DNA from: CAYFJO01 sp964343305
Lineage (GTDB): Bacteria; Planctomycetota; Planctomycetia; Pirellulales; Pirellulaceae
Reading direction: 5' to 3'
Length of the DNA: 18,525 nucleotides
Assembly: GCA_964343305.1 (NCBI GenBank)
Contig: CAYFJO010000201.1
Span: 1 to 18,525 of the forward strand
The position numbers and the translations under genes were made by a program. The notes under the pieces are model-generated. The model was not told the origin of the DNA and searched no databases. It worked only from the letters and a program-made list of their open reading frames with translations. Below, in pieces: positions 1 through 8,129 of the stretch; the stretch's first letter is position 1; each line of letters begins with the position of its first letter.

Positions 1-74
1 CCCTGGGCTGATATGTTGGTGCCCACTTCGGGGCGAAAGACTTATGTATAAACAACGGAATTCCAATCCGTTCG

Positions 75-95
75 GGACGGTTTGAAAAACCGTCC
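75..95. repeat. GGACGGTTT hairpin repeat
   Basis: Perfect 9-bp inverted repeat: GGACGGTTT at 75-83 and AAACCGTCC at 87-95, with a 3-base loop. It is followed by TACGG, giving the 'accgtcctac' tail that also occurs in the larger palindrome at 8130-8190. It lies in the leader upstream of the PQQ-propeller gene. No T-run follows on either side, so a classical intrinsic terminator is unlikely; a dispersed palindromic repeat is the better reading. Confidence 0.6.
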
Positions 96-188
96 TACGG
101 AAGTGCGCGCGGGAAAACAACAGACCGCGAACTAGTAGAACGTATCGCTCACTCCACGTCGCAACAGAATCACGTCGCGTGGACTGCG

Positions 189-217
189 TTGACAGCGGGT
201 TTTGTGGCACCTAAATT
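189..217 (+). promoter_or_regulatory. sigma70-like promoter (TTGACA-N17-TAAATT)
   Basis: A perfect -35 hexamer TTGACA at 189-194 is followed by exactly 17 bases and TAAATT at 212-217, which matches 4 of 6 bases of the -10 consensus. Transcription would start near 224, leaving about 40 bases before the ATG at 264. The TTG of the -35 box would otherwise be the first possible start of the open frame, so the promoter argues for the ATG at 264. Confidence 0.6.
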
Positions 218-263
218 GAATTTTGTTAACTCCCCGCCGCTACTCATCTTGCGACGTCACGGC

Positions 264-1661
264 ATGGCAACTAATTCACGTCTGAGTCCGTGCCCAAATT
301 GCGAAGAGCCCATCTCCAAACGGGCGACCGAGTGCCCGCATTGCGACCACGTCTTTCGGAGAGTCGCACATAAAACTCGGATCATTCCCTGGCTTACGAT
401 CACAGTCATTCTGCTCGGCCTGATCGGCGCGGCCTACACAGCCGGTTGGTGTGGTGGACCAGGAACCGATCCAATCAAAGACGTCGTTGTCTCCCCAGAC
501 GATTGGCCTTGGTGGCGCGGTCCGTCATACAACAACATCGCCGAAGGTGAACCGCCGGCAACTCACTGGAGCCAAGACGAGAACATTGTCTGGAAAACAC
601 CAGTTCCCGGTCTCGGCCACGGTTCGCCAATCGTTGCCGGCAAAAGAATTTTCCTGCTCACGGCCGACGATCTGAAAGAAACCATGTCGCTCGTTTGCTT
701 TTATCGCGAATCAGGCCAATTGCTGTGGGAGACCGAATTGCATCGCGGCGGCTTGATGCACAAGAGTTTGAAGAACTCATACGCCTCGTCAACGCCGGCC
801 TGCGATGGCCAGCGTGTTTTCGCGACATTCATTACGCGTGGCGGCTTGTGGTTGACAGCAACGGATCTTGACGGCGAAATTCTCTGGCAAAAGCTGGTCG
901 CACCGTTTCAGTCCGAGCACGGTTACGCGTCGTGCCCGCTGATTTACAGATCGCTGGTGATCGTGGCGGGCGACAATCTCGAACCTAGTTTTTTGACGGC
1001 GCTCGACCGCCGGACGGGCGAGACGGTTTGGCAGGTGCCGCGTCACCAAGGTGGAAGCTACGGATCGCCCGTTGTCGCGACCCTGGCCGGCAACGAGCAA
1101 TTGTTGCTCAGCGGCCAAGGATTCGTCACCAGTTACAATCCGTCCGACGGTCAAACGCTGTGGTCAAGCCAAGCCATGTCACCCAGCATGATCGGCACAA
1201 TCGCGTGGCACAACGATTTCGTTTTCGCCACGTCGTTGCACGGAACCGTGTGCATTCGAGCCGACGGCGTGGGCGACGTTAGTCATTCACATGTGGCCTG
1301 GGCCAGTCGAGTGAAAGCCAACGTGCCGTCACCTTTGGTCGTCGAAGACCGATTGATTGTCGTGCAAGACGATGGCATCGTCAGTTGCTTGTCCGTGCGA
1401 TCCGGCGAGCAACACTGGAAAAAACGCCTCGGCGGCAACATCAGTGCATCACCTGTGCTCGCCGGCGAGTATGTTTACGTGCCAAACGAAGAGGGTCGCA
1501 CGTTCGTCTTCAAAGCTGCCGCGGACTTCGAGCTTGTCGCCGAAAACGATTTGGGCGATAGCAGCTTTGCCAGCCCCGTAATCTGTGGCGGACGAATCTA
1601 TCTACGGACGGAGCATCAATTGTTTTGTATTGGAAAAACGAAAGCGGCCATCGAAAACTGA
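264..1661 (+). CDS. Zinc-ribbon, membrane-anchored PQQ-like beta-propeller protein
   Basis: 465 residues from the ATG at 264. An upstream in-frame TTG at 189 sits inside the predicted -35 box and is rejected as the start. Residues 10-27 form a zinc ribbon (C10, C13, C24, C27). A hydrophobic segment at about 40-62 is a single TM anchor. The rest carries WWRGP near residue 82 and repeated motifs of the type G-x-x-SPIVAG, DRRTGETVWQ and VRSGEQHWKK, typical of PQQ-like propeller (BamB-like) blades. Such proteins are common in planctomycetes and usually have no proven cofactor or catalytic role; they may act as scaffolds or bind sugars or quinones. The likely topology is zinc ribbon inside and propeller outside. 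The family is clear but the specific function is unknown. It stands alone, convergent with the TerB-like gene. Confidence 0.85.
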   Translation: MATNSRLSPCPNCEEPISKRATECPHCDHVFRRVAHKTRIIPWLTITVILLGLIGAAYTAGWCGGPGTDPIKDVVVSPDDWPWWRGPSYNNIAEGEPPATHWSQDENIVWKTPVPGLGHGSPIVAGKRIFLLTADDLKETMSLVCFYRESGQLLWETELHRGGLMHKSLKNSYASSTPACDGQRVFATFITRGGLWLTATDLDGEILWQKLVAPFQSEHGYASCPLIYRSLVIVAGDNLEPSFLTALDRRTGETVWQVPRHQGGSYGSPVVATLAGNEQLLLSGQGFVTSYNPSDGQTLWSSQAMSPSMIGTIAWHNDFVFATSLHGTVCIRADGVGDVSHSHVAWASRVKANVPSPLVVEDRLIVVQDDGIVSCLSVRSGEQHWKKRLGGNISASPVLAGEYVYVPNEEGRTFVFKAAADFELVAENDLGDSSFASPVICGGRIYLRTEHQLFCIGKTKAAIEN

Positions 1662-1706
1662 CCCGTCGAGCACTTTGACTGTTGCCCGTCCCACGAAGGC
1701 GAGGAT

Positions 1707-2045
1707 TCACAGCAGCGAATCAATCACTTTGTCGAACTCTTTTCCCGTAAATCCCATCGCAGCGGCTGCCGCGGCACAGAGCCCCTTTTCGATTTCCGCC
1801 AAGTGTCCGTCGACCGCCATGAGCGTAATCATCTGCTGAAGCACTTCGACCCGCCGCGGACCTTCGGTCGGCAACACCAATTCGGCTTCGTCCGACGAAG
1901 CCCCCGCGATCGCCGCCTCGACATCGTCTTGAGAGATCCCCAGGTCATCTGCCCGCACGGCCAGAAAAGCCACTTCCTCTTCGGTCAGTTTCCCATCGGA
2001 AGCTGCCAAGATCATCAAGTTGTCGAACAATTCAAGGTCGTCCAT
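1707..2045 (-). CDS. TerB-like (DjlA N-domain type) acidic helical protein
   Basis: 112 residues starting at the ATG whose complement is 2043-2045, which has GGAG six bases upstream. Two alternative upstream starts (ATG at 2057, TTG at 2060) have no ribosome site. The protein shows two halves with the TerB hallmark: ILAASDGKLTEEE near residue 12 and LMAVDGHLAEIEK near residue 74, i.e. hydrophobic-A-x-DG-x-hydrophobic-x-x-E, the acidic metal-binding-like motif of the family. No signal peptide or TM is seen, so it is probably cytoplasmic. TerB-domain proteins are linked to tellurite and other stress responses and to membrane-associated complexes, but no ter genes are nearby. It may be co-transcribed with the small membrane protein 94 bases upstream. 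The domain call is good; the role is unknown. Confidence 0.75.
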   Translation of the reverse strand: MDDLELFDNLMILAASDGKLTEEEVAFLAVRADDLGISQDDVEAAIAGASSDEAELVLPTEGPRRVEVLQQMITLMAVDGHLAEIEKGLCAAAAAAMGFTGKEFDKVIDSLL

Positions 2046-2139
2046 CGGTTTCTCCATCAAGGTAAGCGTCAGTTATAGTATAACCGCTCGTGGAGAAATC
2101 GAACATTCGGAGCAGTGGTAATCGAGCGGTGGCAACCCA

Positions 2140-2391
2140 CTAGTTCAGGAAGTTCGAGATCCGTTCCAGCGCGGATTCAAACTTCCCCCGCACGAATCCG
2201 TTACGCTCGTGAACGGCAACGCCTTCGGGAGCGACGTCACCTTCGAGTTCGTGAGTGGGAGAAGTCGACGCCGGGCGTTCGGGCAGCCAAGTTTGCCAAG
2301 TATCCGACTCCGACGTGAAAATGAAGATGATCAGCCCAATTCCAATCGTTTCAATCACAACCGCACTAAAAAGAAACCGAAGAGTTTTCAT
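2140..2391 (-). CDS. Small single-pass membrane protein, hypothetical
   Basis: 83 residues. Residues about 5-27 (FLFSAVVIETIGIGLIIFIF) form one TM helix after a short basic start, probably N-in and C-out or an uncleaved signal anchor. The remainder is polar and contains a stretch rich in Glu and Pro. No family was recognised. It lies on the same strand as, and upstream of, the TerB-like gene. The start ATG at 2391 has no clear Shine-Dalgarno site. The overlapping plus-strand frames at 2209-2421 and 2255-2641 look like noise, with compositions rich in Arg, Ser and Cys. The hydrophobic helix makes a real gene likely but not certain. Confidence 0.5.
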   Translation of the reverse strand: MKTLRFLFSAVVIETIGIGLIIFIFTSESDTWQTWLPERPASTSPTHELEGDVAPEGVAVHERNGFVRGKFESALERISNFLN

Positions 2392-2707
2392 TGTGTCAAT
2401 CCGTCAACAAATGGGTGCTAGAGAAATCAATTCAATCCGTTCAAGAGTTATCGTAGGCAACGGCCATGCCAAAGACACGTGCATGCAATGGCTGCAGTGT
2501 CGAAACTCTCGTAGCTGTGGCAAGTTCTGTCACGCGATCTCGCGACGGCGATTGCGCGGACAGTTGGGACTGTTGTCATCCGGATACGGATTGTGTTGGT
2601 TTGAGACGGGAATGACGTTGTGCAGCTTGGTTAATCCATAAACTTTTCGTGGTCCGCAACCCTTACCACCTATCGAGCGATCGTCGTTGGTAACTACAAT
2701 CAGACAC
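2392..2707. other. Intergenic region, divergent
   Basis: 316 bases between two divergent genes. No convincing coding frame or RNA gene was seen; the plus-strand open frame through it has an unnatural composition. The right end carries the -10-like box described separately. The region should hold promoters for both flanking genes. Confidence 0.5.
2695..2700 (+). promoter_or_regulatory. -10-like TACAAT box next to the uxaA start
   Basis: TACAAT matches 5 of 6 bases of the -10 consensus and ends 7 bases before the ATG at 2708. No -35 element is visible at normal spacing and there is no Shine-Dalgarno site before the ATG. If the box is used, transcription starts at or within a base of the ATG, giving a leaderless mRNA. 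This is inference from position only. Confidence 0.3.
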
Positions 2708-4258
2708 ATGCCTACCACAACTTCCTTGGATTTCATTCAACTCAATTCCAACGACAACATCGTCGTCGCCACACGACCGCTGGACGAAGGTGCCCAACTC
2801 GTGGTCGGTGAGCAATCGATTGTGTTGTCATCGCCCGTGCGGATGGGACACAAGATTGCGATCGCCCCGATTGCCAAAGACCAGCCGGTGCGAAAGTATG
2901 GCCAGATCATCGGTTTTGCGACGCAGCCGGTGTCGATCGGCGATTGGGTTCACACGCACAATTTGACAACAGGCGATATCGTCTTGGATTATGCCAGTGC
3001 GACCGAAACGCCTGTGCCACCTGAACCGATCTCGGATCGCACATTCATGGGCTATCGTCGCGCCGATGGCAAAGTGGGCACGAGGAACTACATCGCCATC
3101 ATTTCGACGGTCAACTGTTCGGCATCGGTAAGCCGATACGTGGCCCGGCGTTTTGACGAGCGGCTGCTGGCGGGTTATCCAAACGTTGATGGCATCGTCG
3201 CGTTCACACACGATGGCGGCTGCGGAATCAAGTTCGGTGGCATGAAGCACAGCATGCTCAATCGCGTGATGGGTGGGATGGCGAAACACCCGAACATCGG
3301 CGCCTATCTCGTCATCGGGCTCGGTTGCGAAACGGTTTCGATCGGCCACCTGGTCAGCGACCAGCGGCTGGTTCAGATCGGCGGCACGCACGACGAGCGG
3401 CAAGGCCCCCCCGTGTTTTCCATGCAAGACTGCGGCGGCACGGCCAAGACGATCGAAGAAGGCGTGCGCCGCATCGCCGAGATCCTGCCGATCGCGAACG
3501 ACGTGCAACGCGAACCGATTCCGGCCAGCGAGATCGTGCTGGCAACCGAATGCGGCGGCTCCGACGGCAACTCAGGCATCACGGCCAACCCAGCCGTGGG
3601 CATTGCCTCGGATCTTCTCGTTGCGTGCGGCGGCACATCGATTTTGTCCGAGACGACGGAAATCTATGGCGCGGAACATTTGCTAACTCGCCGTGCCGTC
3701 TCCGCCGACGTGGCCAACAAACTGATCGCCCGAATCGATTGGTGGAAGTCCTACGCCAAAATGTACGGCGACGAATTGGACAGCAACCCATCGGTGGGCA
3801 ACAAAGAGGGCGGTTTGTCCACGATCGCCGAGAAGTCTCTCGGAGCCATCGCCAAAGGAGGATCGACGGCGCTGGTCGACGTCTACGAATACGCCGAGCC
3901 AGTCAACGCCAAGGGATTCGTGGTGATGGATTCGCCGGGCTTCGATCCCTACAGCGTCACGGGCATGGTCGCCGGTGGAGCCAACGTGGTCGTCTTTACC
4001 ACGGGCCGCGGCAGTTGCTTTGGTTGCAAGCCCTCGCCGTCGATCAAGATCGCGACGAACTCGCCGATGTACCAGCGGATGGTCGACGACATGGACATCA
4101 ACGCCGGCAAGGTATTAGAAGGCCGCTCAGTCCAAGACGTGGGCAAAGAAATCTTCGAAGAGATTCTAGCTGTCGCCAGCGGCAAACAAACCAAGAGCGA
4201 AGTGCAAGGCCTTGGAGACGAGGAATTTGCGCCTTGGACGGTGGGACCAACGTTCTGA
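2708..4258 (+). CDS. uxaA: UxaA-family altronate/galactarate-type dehydratase
   Basis: 516 residues from the ATG at 2708; an earlier TTG at 2687 is less likely. Residues about 10-90 form an SAF domain (VATRPLDEGA, QPVSIGDWVHTHNL). The catalytic UxaA part follows, with the family signature YRRADGKVGTRNY at 116-128, then TVNCSASV with C137, GGCG at 170-173 and several later conserved Cys (LGCE, ECGGSDGNSG, GSCFGCKPSP). UxaA dehydrates D-altronate to 2-keto-3-deoxygluconate in hexuronate breakdown; GarD-like members act on galactarate or related aldarates. The length matches full-length UxaA with a fused SAF domain. No uxaB, uxaC or kdg genes are in the window, so the substrate is not fixed by context. 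It is cytoplasmic. Its stop lies two bases from the stop of the convergent DUF1598-type gene. Confidence 0.85.
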   Translation: MPTTTSLDFIQLNSNDNIVVATRPLDEGAQLVVGEQSIVLSSPVRMGHKIAIAPIAKDQPVRKYGQIIGFATQPVSIGDWVHTHNLTTGDIVLDYASATETPVPPEPISDRTFMGYRRADGKVGTRNYIAIISTVNCSASVSRYVARRFDERLLAGYPNVDGIVAFTHDGGCGIKFGGMKHSMLNRVMGGMAKHPNIGAYLVIGLGCETVSIGHLVSDQRLVQIGGTHDERQGPPVFSMQDCGGTAKTIEEGVRRIAEILPIANDVQREPIPASEIVLATECGGSDGNSGITANPAVGIASDLLVACGGTSILSETTEIYGAEHLLTRRAVSADVANKLIARIDWWKSYAKMYGDELDSNPSVGNKEGGLSTIAEKSLGAIAKGGSTALVDVYEYAEPVNAKGFVVMDSPGFDPYSVTGMVAGGANVVVFTTGRGSCFGCKPSPSIKIATNSPMYQRMVDDMDINAGKVLEGRSVQDVGKEIFEEILAVASGKQTKSEVQGLGDEEFAPWTVGPTF

Positions 4259-4260
4259 GT

Positions 4261-5643
4261 TCAATCCCACCACCAGCGGTCATGAGCGGCTCGTGGATCA
4301 ACATTGCTGTATTGCCCGGCGAGTTTGCCGTCGGAGTCGGCAATTAATTCCGCGAACGCTTGATCCGGTCGAATGGACACACCACCGCCGGCGGGTGCGA
4401 GCATTCGGTTGGCCTTCCAAACGACGTTGACCGCACATTGGACGTGTTTCGGTGTGGCAAATGTTTCGACCGGCAACGTGTCTTCGTTGGCGAACACGCC
4501 CAAGTCCCAGTCCGCGCGGCCATAGTAATCTTCTTGGCGGATGAATGCCGCCGCAACAATCACGTCGATCATGTTGCGAAGCTGGGCGTAGACAGGACTT
4601 TTGGCCGAGATCTCCGAGTACTTTTTGGTAAAGCTGGTGGTAAACAGCTCGCTGGCTTTGTTTGGTTTGGCACCGGCCGCAGCCAGCGATCCGTCGGCCC
4701 CGATCAGTTTGTCTTCGGCGAGCAGTTGGACGCCGTCGCCGACCAGTTCCATTGCCAGCCGGTCTTTGGTCACCTTGACGCACTTGTAGTTGGGCGTGAA
4801 CCACCAGCGCTGCAACGTCAGATGGCTGGCTCGCTTGAGCATGCCGATGAACGTGGCCATCTTGGTCGGCGGCGGTTCGAGGCCGATGCCGATCAGCTTC
4901 ATGCGATAGTCGGCTTCCAGCAACACTTGCGCGAAATGCGTCTTGTCCGAGATGCCGAACACTTGTGTGTGGGCCTGGCCGAGTGCTTCTTGCATGCCAA
5001 TGTAAACTCGTCGTGAAAACTCGTCGCGACCTCGCGTGGGGATCGTTCGCGGCATTTTGCGTTGAAACTCAGCCAGTCGCATCAGTCCATCGCGGTCGGG
5101 GTTGATTGTGCAGCCGATGAATTGGCCTTTGCGACTGCCGGGGCCGTAGGCACGCAGCGCGACGATCAAATCCTCCAGCAACATCACGGGACGCCCGGTG
5201 GTGATGCCGACCGTTCTTCCTGACAAATCTTTGATCCATCCTTCGGCAGGTCCGCCGATCACAATGTCTCGTTCATCAGGATAGAAGAAGACGTATTGGA
5301 TTCGTTGAAGGCCGGCCAGGTTGGTCATCGCGTCGTCTAAAGGTTGGCCAGCATCGATCTTCTTTTGCACGGCGCGGGCAAGCTTCGTTAGTGAAACCTT
5401 GCGCAGTTTGGATGGGGCGACGATGTCCGCTGCAAGTTCGGCTTTGGCGGCGGCCAGGCGGCGGGCCATTAGTCGTCCGCCGGGATCGGCGAATTCCTTG
5501 ACGCTCAACACGCCCTCGGCGTCGATCGCGATTCCGAACGTGGGTAGTTGGACGGTGGTTGCCGGTGCAATTTGGGCGAAGGAATTATGATTCACGCACA
5601 AAAGAAATGTGACGATGAGTGCGGCAAGCGTTGGCCATTTCAT
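4261..5643 (-). CDS. DUF1598-type secreted protein
   Basis: 460 residues with a clear Sec signal peptide (hydrophobic residues about 5-18, likely cleavage after NSFAQ at 24). The mature part contains IQYVFFYPDERDIVIGGPAE near 115-134, which I recognise as typical of DUF1598, a planctomycete family of unknown function; a long helical/mixed domain follows and the protein ends in WWWD. AGGA lies about 9 bases before the ATG. It is on the same strand as the VWA gene, 74 bases downstream of it with a hairpin repeat between them, so it may be a separate transcript. The recurrent VFFYPDERDIVIGGP theme suggests a periplasmic or envelope structural role, but no enzyme motif is visible. The family assignment is from memory of the motif. 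Confidence 0.75.
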   Translation of the reverse strand: MKWPTLAALIVTFLLCVNHNSFAQIAPATTVQLPTFGIAIDAEGVLSVKEFADPGGRLMARRLAAAKAELAADIVAPSKLRKVSLTKLARAVQKKIDAGQPLDDAMTNLAGLQRIQYVFFYPDERDIVIGGPAEGWIKDLSGRTVGITTGRPVMLLEDLIVALRAYGPGSRKGQFIGCTINPDRDGLMRLAEFQRKMPRTIPTRGRDEFSRRVYIGMQEALGQAHTQVFGISDKTHFAQVLLEADYRMKLIGIGLEPPPTKMATFIGMLKRASHLTLQRWWFTPNYKCVKVTKDRLAMELVGDGVQLLAEDKLIGADGSLAAAGAKPNKASELFTTSFTKKYSEISAKSPVYAQLRNMIDVIVAAAFIRQEDYYGRADWDLGVFANEDTLPVETFATPKHVQCAVNVVWKANRMLAPAGGGVSIRPDQAFAELIADSDGKLAGQYSNVDPRAAHDRWWWD

Positions 5644-5680
5644 GACAGGATCCTGGTTCGAAAGTTGTGGGCAAAGGATC

Positions 5681-5700
5681 GACGGACAGGAGTGTCCGTC
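5681..5700. repeat. GACGGACA hairpin repeat
   Basis: Perfect 8-bp inverted repeat GACGGACA/TGTCCGTC with a 4-base loop GGAG. It sits between the VWA gene stop (5718) and the DUF1598-type start (5643). Its core resembles the other GGACGG palindromes in the window. It could act as a 3' stem-loop for the VWA transcript, but no U-run follows on the minus strand. Confidence 0.55.
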
Positions 5701-5717
5701 TTACAGAATGCGATGCA

Positions 5718-6878
5718 TTACCCTTCAAGGAGCTTAAACGCGTCGAGAACTTTGCTGCGATATTTGCTGCCGAAGACCAGCACTAATAATTGTGTCATGA
5801 TCTGGCGCTCATCGCTGGTCAGGAATGCTTCGCCGCCGCCCATTTGTGCGATTTCGACAAACTCCGGGATTCGCACCTGGCTGCGGCACGTGACCGTGCT
5901 GACGATGCCACCTTGTTGAGCACTGAAGTCGGCGGCCAGACGCAGGCACTCGCGTTTGTCTTTTTGATGGGGCGGAGCGTCGCCGAATAACAGGATCACC
6001 TTGCGGGCACGAGGTCGAAACTCGGTGTTCTCCATCGGCCAGCTAAGTCCCTGATGAACGGCCTCCGGTTGATCTCCGCCGCCGCTCGCGAAAACGTCTT
6101 CCAGATAAATCTGCACTTGCTGCATGTCGTTGGTTAGTGGCAAGCCTTTGACCTCGTACGTTTCGCCCTCGTCGCGATAAGTGCACAGGCCAATGCGAGT
6201 TTTGGGCACGAGCTTGACCAGCGTGTCGCCGATGCGCGAGATTTGGCGTTTGACTTGGGCGATTTCGCCCGACATGCTGCCGGTGCTGTCAAACGTAATC
6301 ATGATGTCCAGGCCGTTGCGGCGCAGTTGTTGAATCATGCCTTCCCAGTCGCCGCCGGACATCGATCCGCCGGTTGATGCAGAGCTAAGTTCGAAAGAAG
6401 AAGCTGCGCCACCAGTGACCGTGGGGCTGGCAATGAGCGAATCCAGCGCCGGTTCGTCGCTGGCGGTTGCGGTGGGTGGCGCGATGTCTTCCAGCGGATC
6501 GTCCAGCGACTCGGTGTCCATTTCACTTTCGACTTCTTCGGCCGCTTCCAGGACCTCGTCGTCTTGCGAGTTGTCGAGAACTTCTGACGGCAGGTTGCCG
6601 ATCATCACTTCTTCGCCTTCGCCCGCTCCACCAACTCCGCCCCAGGTGATCAAACAGGCAAGGATGAACAGCAGCATGTGAATGACCATCGAGGCCAAAC
6701 CAGAGATCGAGTTTTCGAGCCAATTCGTCGGCGCGGCTTCTTCAAGGGCGCCTTCGTCACCTTCGTCGGCGCGGGGCAACTCGATTTCGCCTTGACAATG
6801 GGGACAACGGCCACGTCCGCCCAATTGATCGGCGGTGATGGAGAATGTTTGGCCGCAATGAATGCATGCGAGTCTCAT
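5718..6878 (-). CDS. Zinc-ribbon, membrane-anchored von Willebrand factor A protein
   Basis: 386 residues. An N-terminal zinc ribbon uses C5, C8, C25 and C28. A TM helix spans about 60-80, and a long acidic, low-complexity linker spans about 88-175. A VWA domain runs from about 189 to the end with an intact MIDAS DSTGSMS at 197-203, GGGDQPEAV at 266-274 and LFGDAPPH at 297-304. The arrangement implies a cytoplasmic ribbon and an external metal-dependent adhesion or scaffolding domain. AGAGG lies about 7 bases before the ATG. It is downstream of the Tat prenyltransferase-repeat gene on the same strand. In planctomycetes VWA proteins often accompany MoxR/DUF58 sets, but neither partner is present here. 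The acidic linker resembles a spacer across the periplasm. Confidence 0.85.
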   Translation of the reverse strand: MRLACIHCGQTFSITADQLGGRGRCPHCQGEIELPRADEGDEGALEEAAPTNWLENSISGLASMVIHMLLFILACLITWGGVGGAGEGEEVMIGNLPSEVLDNSQDDEVLEAAEEVESEMDTESLDDPLEDIAPPTATASDEPALDSLIASPTVTGGAASSFELSSASTGGSMSGGDWEGMIQQLRRNGLDIMITFDSTGSMSGEIAQVKRQISRIGDTLVKLVPKTRIGLCTYRDEGETYEVKGLPLTNDMQQVQIYLEDVFASGGGDQPEAVHQGLSWPMENTEFRPRARKVILLFGDAPPHQKDKRECLRLAADFSAQQGGIVSTVTCRSQVRIPEFVEIAQMGGGEAFLTSDERQIMTQLLVLVFGSKYRSKVLDAFKLLEG

Positions 6879-7008
6879 GACGTGCCTCTGTGATGAGCTC
6901 CCCTGTTCTTAAGTTCTATTTTGACGGGCGATCTCGGTGAATGTCAAGCGAAACGAGGCGCAACCTACTAGGAATGAACCACCCAGAATAACGCTATCGG
7001 CCGCGATT

Positions 7009-7059
7009 CTGCCGATCTTGATGGATTTGCACAGCGGCTTAACGCTGAAAGATCGGCAG
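7009..7059 (-). repeat. Stem-loop across the 3' end of the Tat gene
   Basis: Perfect 11-bp inverted repeat (7009-7019 CTGCCGATCTT; 7049-7059 AAGATCGGCAG) enclosing a second 5-bp hairpin (7032-7036 CAGCG; 7043-7047 CGCTG). The structure includes the last codons (LPIFQR) and the TAA of the gene at 7039. It may protect or end the mRNA. There is no U-run, so it is not a standard intrinsic terminator. Confidence 0.45.
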
Positions 7060-8112
7060 GTAGTTATTTGGCATCTGCAAAATGATGCAAGCCATCGCCG
7101 TGCCGTATTCGGGGCAAATGGAATCCTGCCAGCGGCCGTTCAATTGTTGCTCAATCAGTGCATCGCGAATCGCCGGGTACCAGCGTTGCCATCGCTTGCC
7201 GCCGGCGTGCCACATGGCTTGGACGGCATAATACTGGCCATAGAAATAATGGCTCTGACGGCTGGGGGCACCTGAGCGTGGAATGTGTTGCATGAGGTAG
7301 TCGAGTCCTTTTTCGATTTCCTCGCCTTCATAGATCCCGGCGCTGTATAGTGCGACCAAACCAGCCGCACTTCGCGGGAATGCACTCTCGCCGCCCATTT
7401 CCATGTAGGTAAAACCGCCGTCGGGATTCTGGCAGCGCTTGACGTAATCGATGCAAGCTTCGGCGACTTCTTGAGGGACATAGGTTCCCGAGTTGCTCGC
7501 GCCACGCAGGGCCATGATTTGGCAGACGGTGACCGAAATGTCGGCGTCCATACGATCGGGTTGATAGCGCCAACCACCTTCGCTGTTCTGCGAACTGACG
7601 ATCACATCGACGGCTTTGGACAACGCTTCGCGCAATCGCGTGTCTTGCGACATCCCGTAGACTTCGGCCAGAAACAAAGTCGCGAATCCGTGCCCATACA
7701 TCGGACCATGACTGGTCGCTCCGTCGGCCACAATGAAACCATCGTCGCGTGTTTTGTCGAGGATGTAATCAAGGCAGCGGGTGACATGCCGGCCGTAAGG
7801 TCCGCGACCGGGACTACTGCCGCTGGACATAAAGGCCATGCCCGCCAGCGCGCAAACGGCAACGTTGTGACTGTAGCCGCTGGGACCGAATGCTCCGAAC
7901 CCGGCCAAGTCGGGATTCACGTTTTGGCGCTCAGCCAAATACTTTAGGCCATTGTCGATCGCCTCCTGGGTTTCGCGCGTGATGACATCGACGGCGGTCA
8001 ATTCGGGATCGGGGCCGGTTTGCTGGCCGAAGGCCACATGTGGCAAAGTTCCGATTCCTAAACCAACGGCCGCACTTTGCGTCAGAAACCTGCGACGATC
8101 GACGTGTCTCAT
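7039..8112 (-). CDS. Tat-exported prenyltransferase/squalene-cyclase-repeat protein
   Basis: 357 residues from the ATG whose complement is 8110-8112, preceded by AGAGGATCC. The open frame extends another 73 codons upstream, but that part runs through a palindromic repeat and has no protein-like features. Residues 5-30 are a twin-arginine signal (DRRRFLTQSAAVGLGIGTLP, cleavage near AFG/QQ). The mature part has repeated alpha-hairpin units of the prenyltransferase/terpene-cyclase alpha/alpha toroid type: AIDNGLKYLAERQ, VTRCLDYILDKTRDDGF, AVDVIVSSQNSEGGWRYQP, CIDYVKRCQNPDGGFTYM. The QN-x-x-GG-[WF] motifs are typical. No DxDD protonation motif of squalene cyclases was seen, so catalysis is doubtful. 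It is probably a periplasmic envelope protein, placed downstream of the DUF4175-like and secreted protein genes. Confidence 0.85.
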   Translation of the reverse strand: MRHVDRRRFLTQSAAVGLGIGTLPHVAFGQQTGPDPELTAVDVITRETQEAIDNGLKYLAERQNVNPDLAGFGAFGPSGYSHNVAVCALAGMAFMSSGSSPGRGPYGRHVTRCLDYILDKTRDDGFIVADGATSHGPMYGHGFATLFLAEVYGMSQDTRLREALSKAVDVIVSSQNSEGGWRYQPDRMDADISVTVCQIMALRGASNSGTYVPQEVAEACIDYVKRCQNPDGGFTYMEMGGESAFPRSAAGLVALYSAGIYEGEEIEKGLDYLMQHIPRSGAPSRQSHYFYGQYYAVQAMWHAGGKRWQRWYPAIRDALIEQQLNGRWQDSICPEYGTAMACIILQMPNNYLPIFQR

Positions 8113-8129
8113 AATCGGATCCTCTGTTG

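Noticed and set aside
2255..2641. 128-residue plus-strand frame across the small membrane protein and the intergenic region
   Set aside because: Rich in Cys, Arg and Ser with no domain or ribosome site, and it overlaps a more protein-like minus-strand frame.
3325..4347. 340-residue plus-strand frame inside uxaA
   Set aside because: Extremely rich in Arg, Gly and Gln, with no domain; it is the shifted frame of the UxaA coding sequence.
4360..5016. 218-residue plus-strand frame antisense to the DUF1598-type gene
   Set aside because: No family features; the minus-strand gene has a signal peptide, a ribosome site and a recognised motif.
5681..5700. Intrinsic terminator after the VWA gene
   Set aside because: The hairpin is good but no U-run follows on the minus strand; recorded as a repeat instead.
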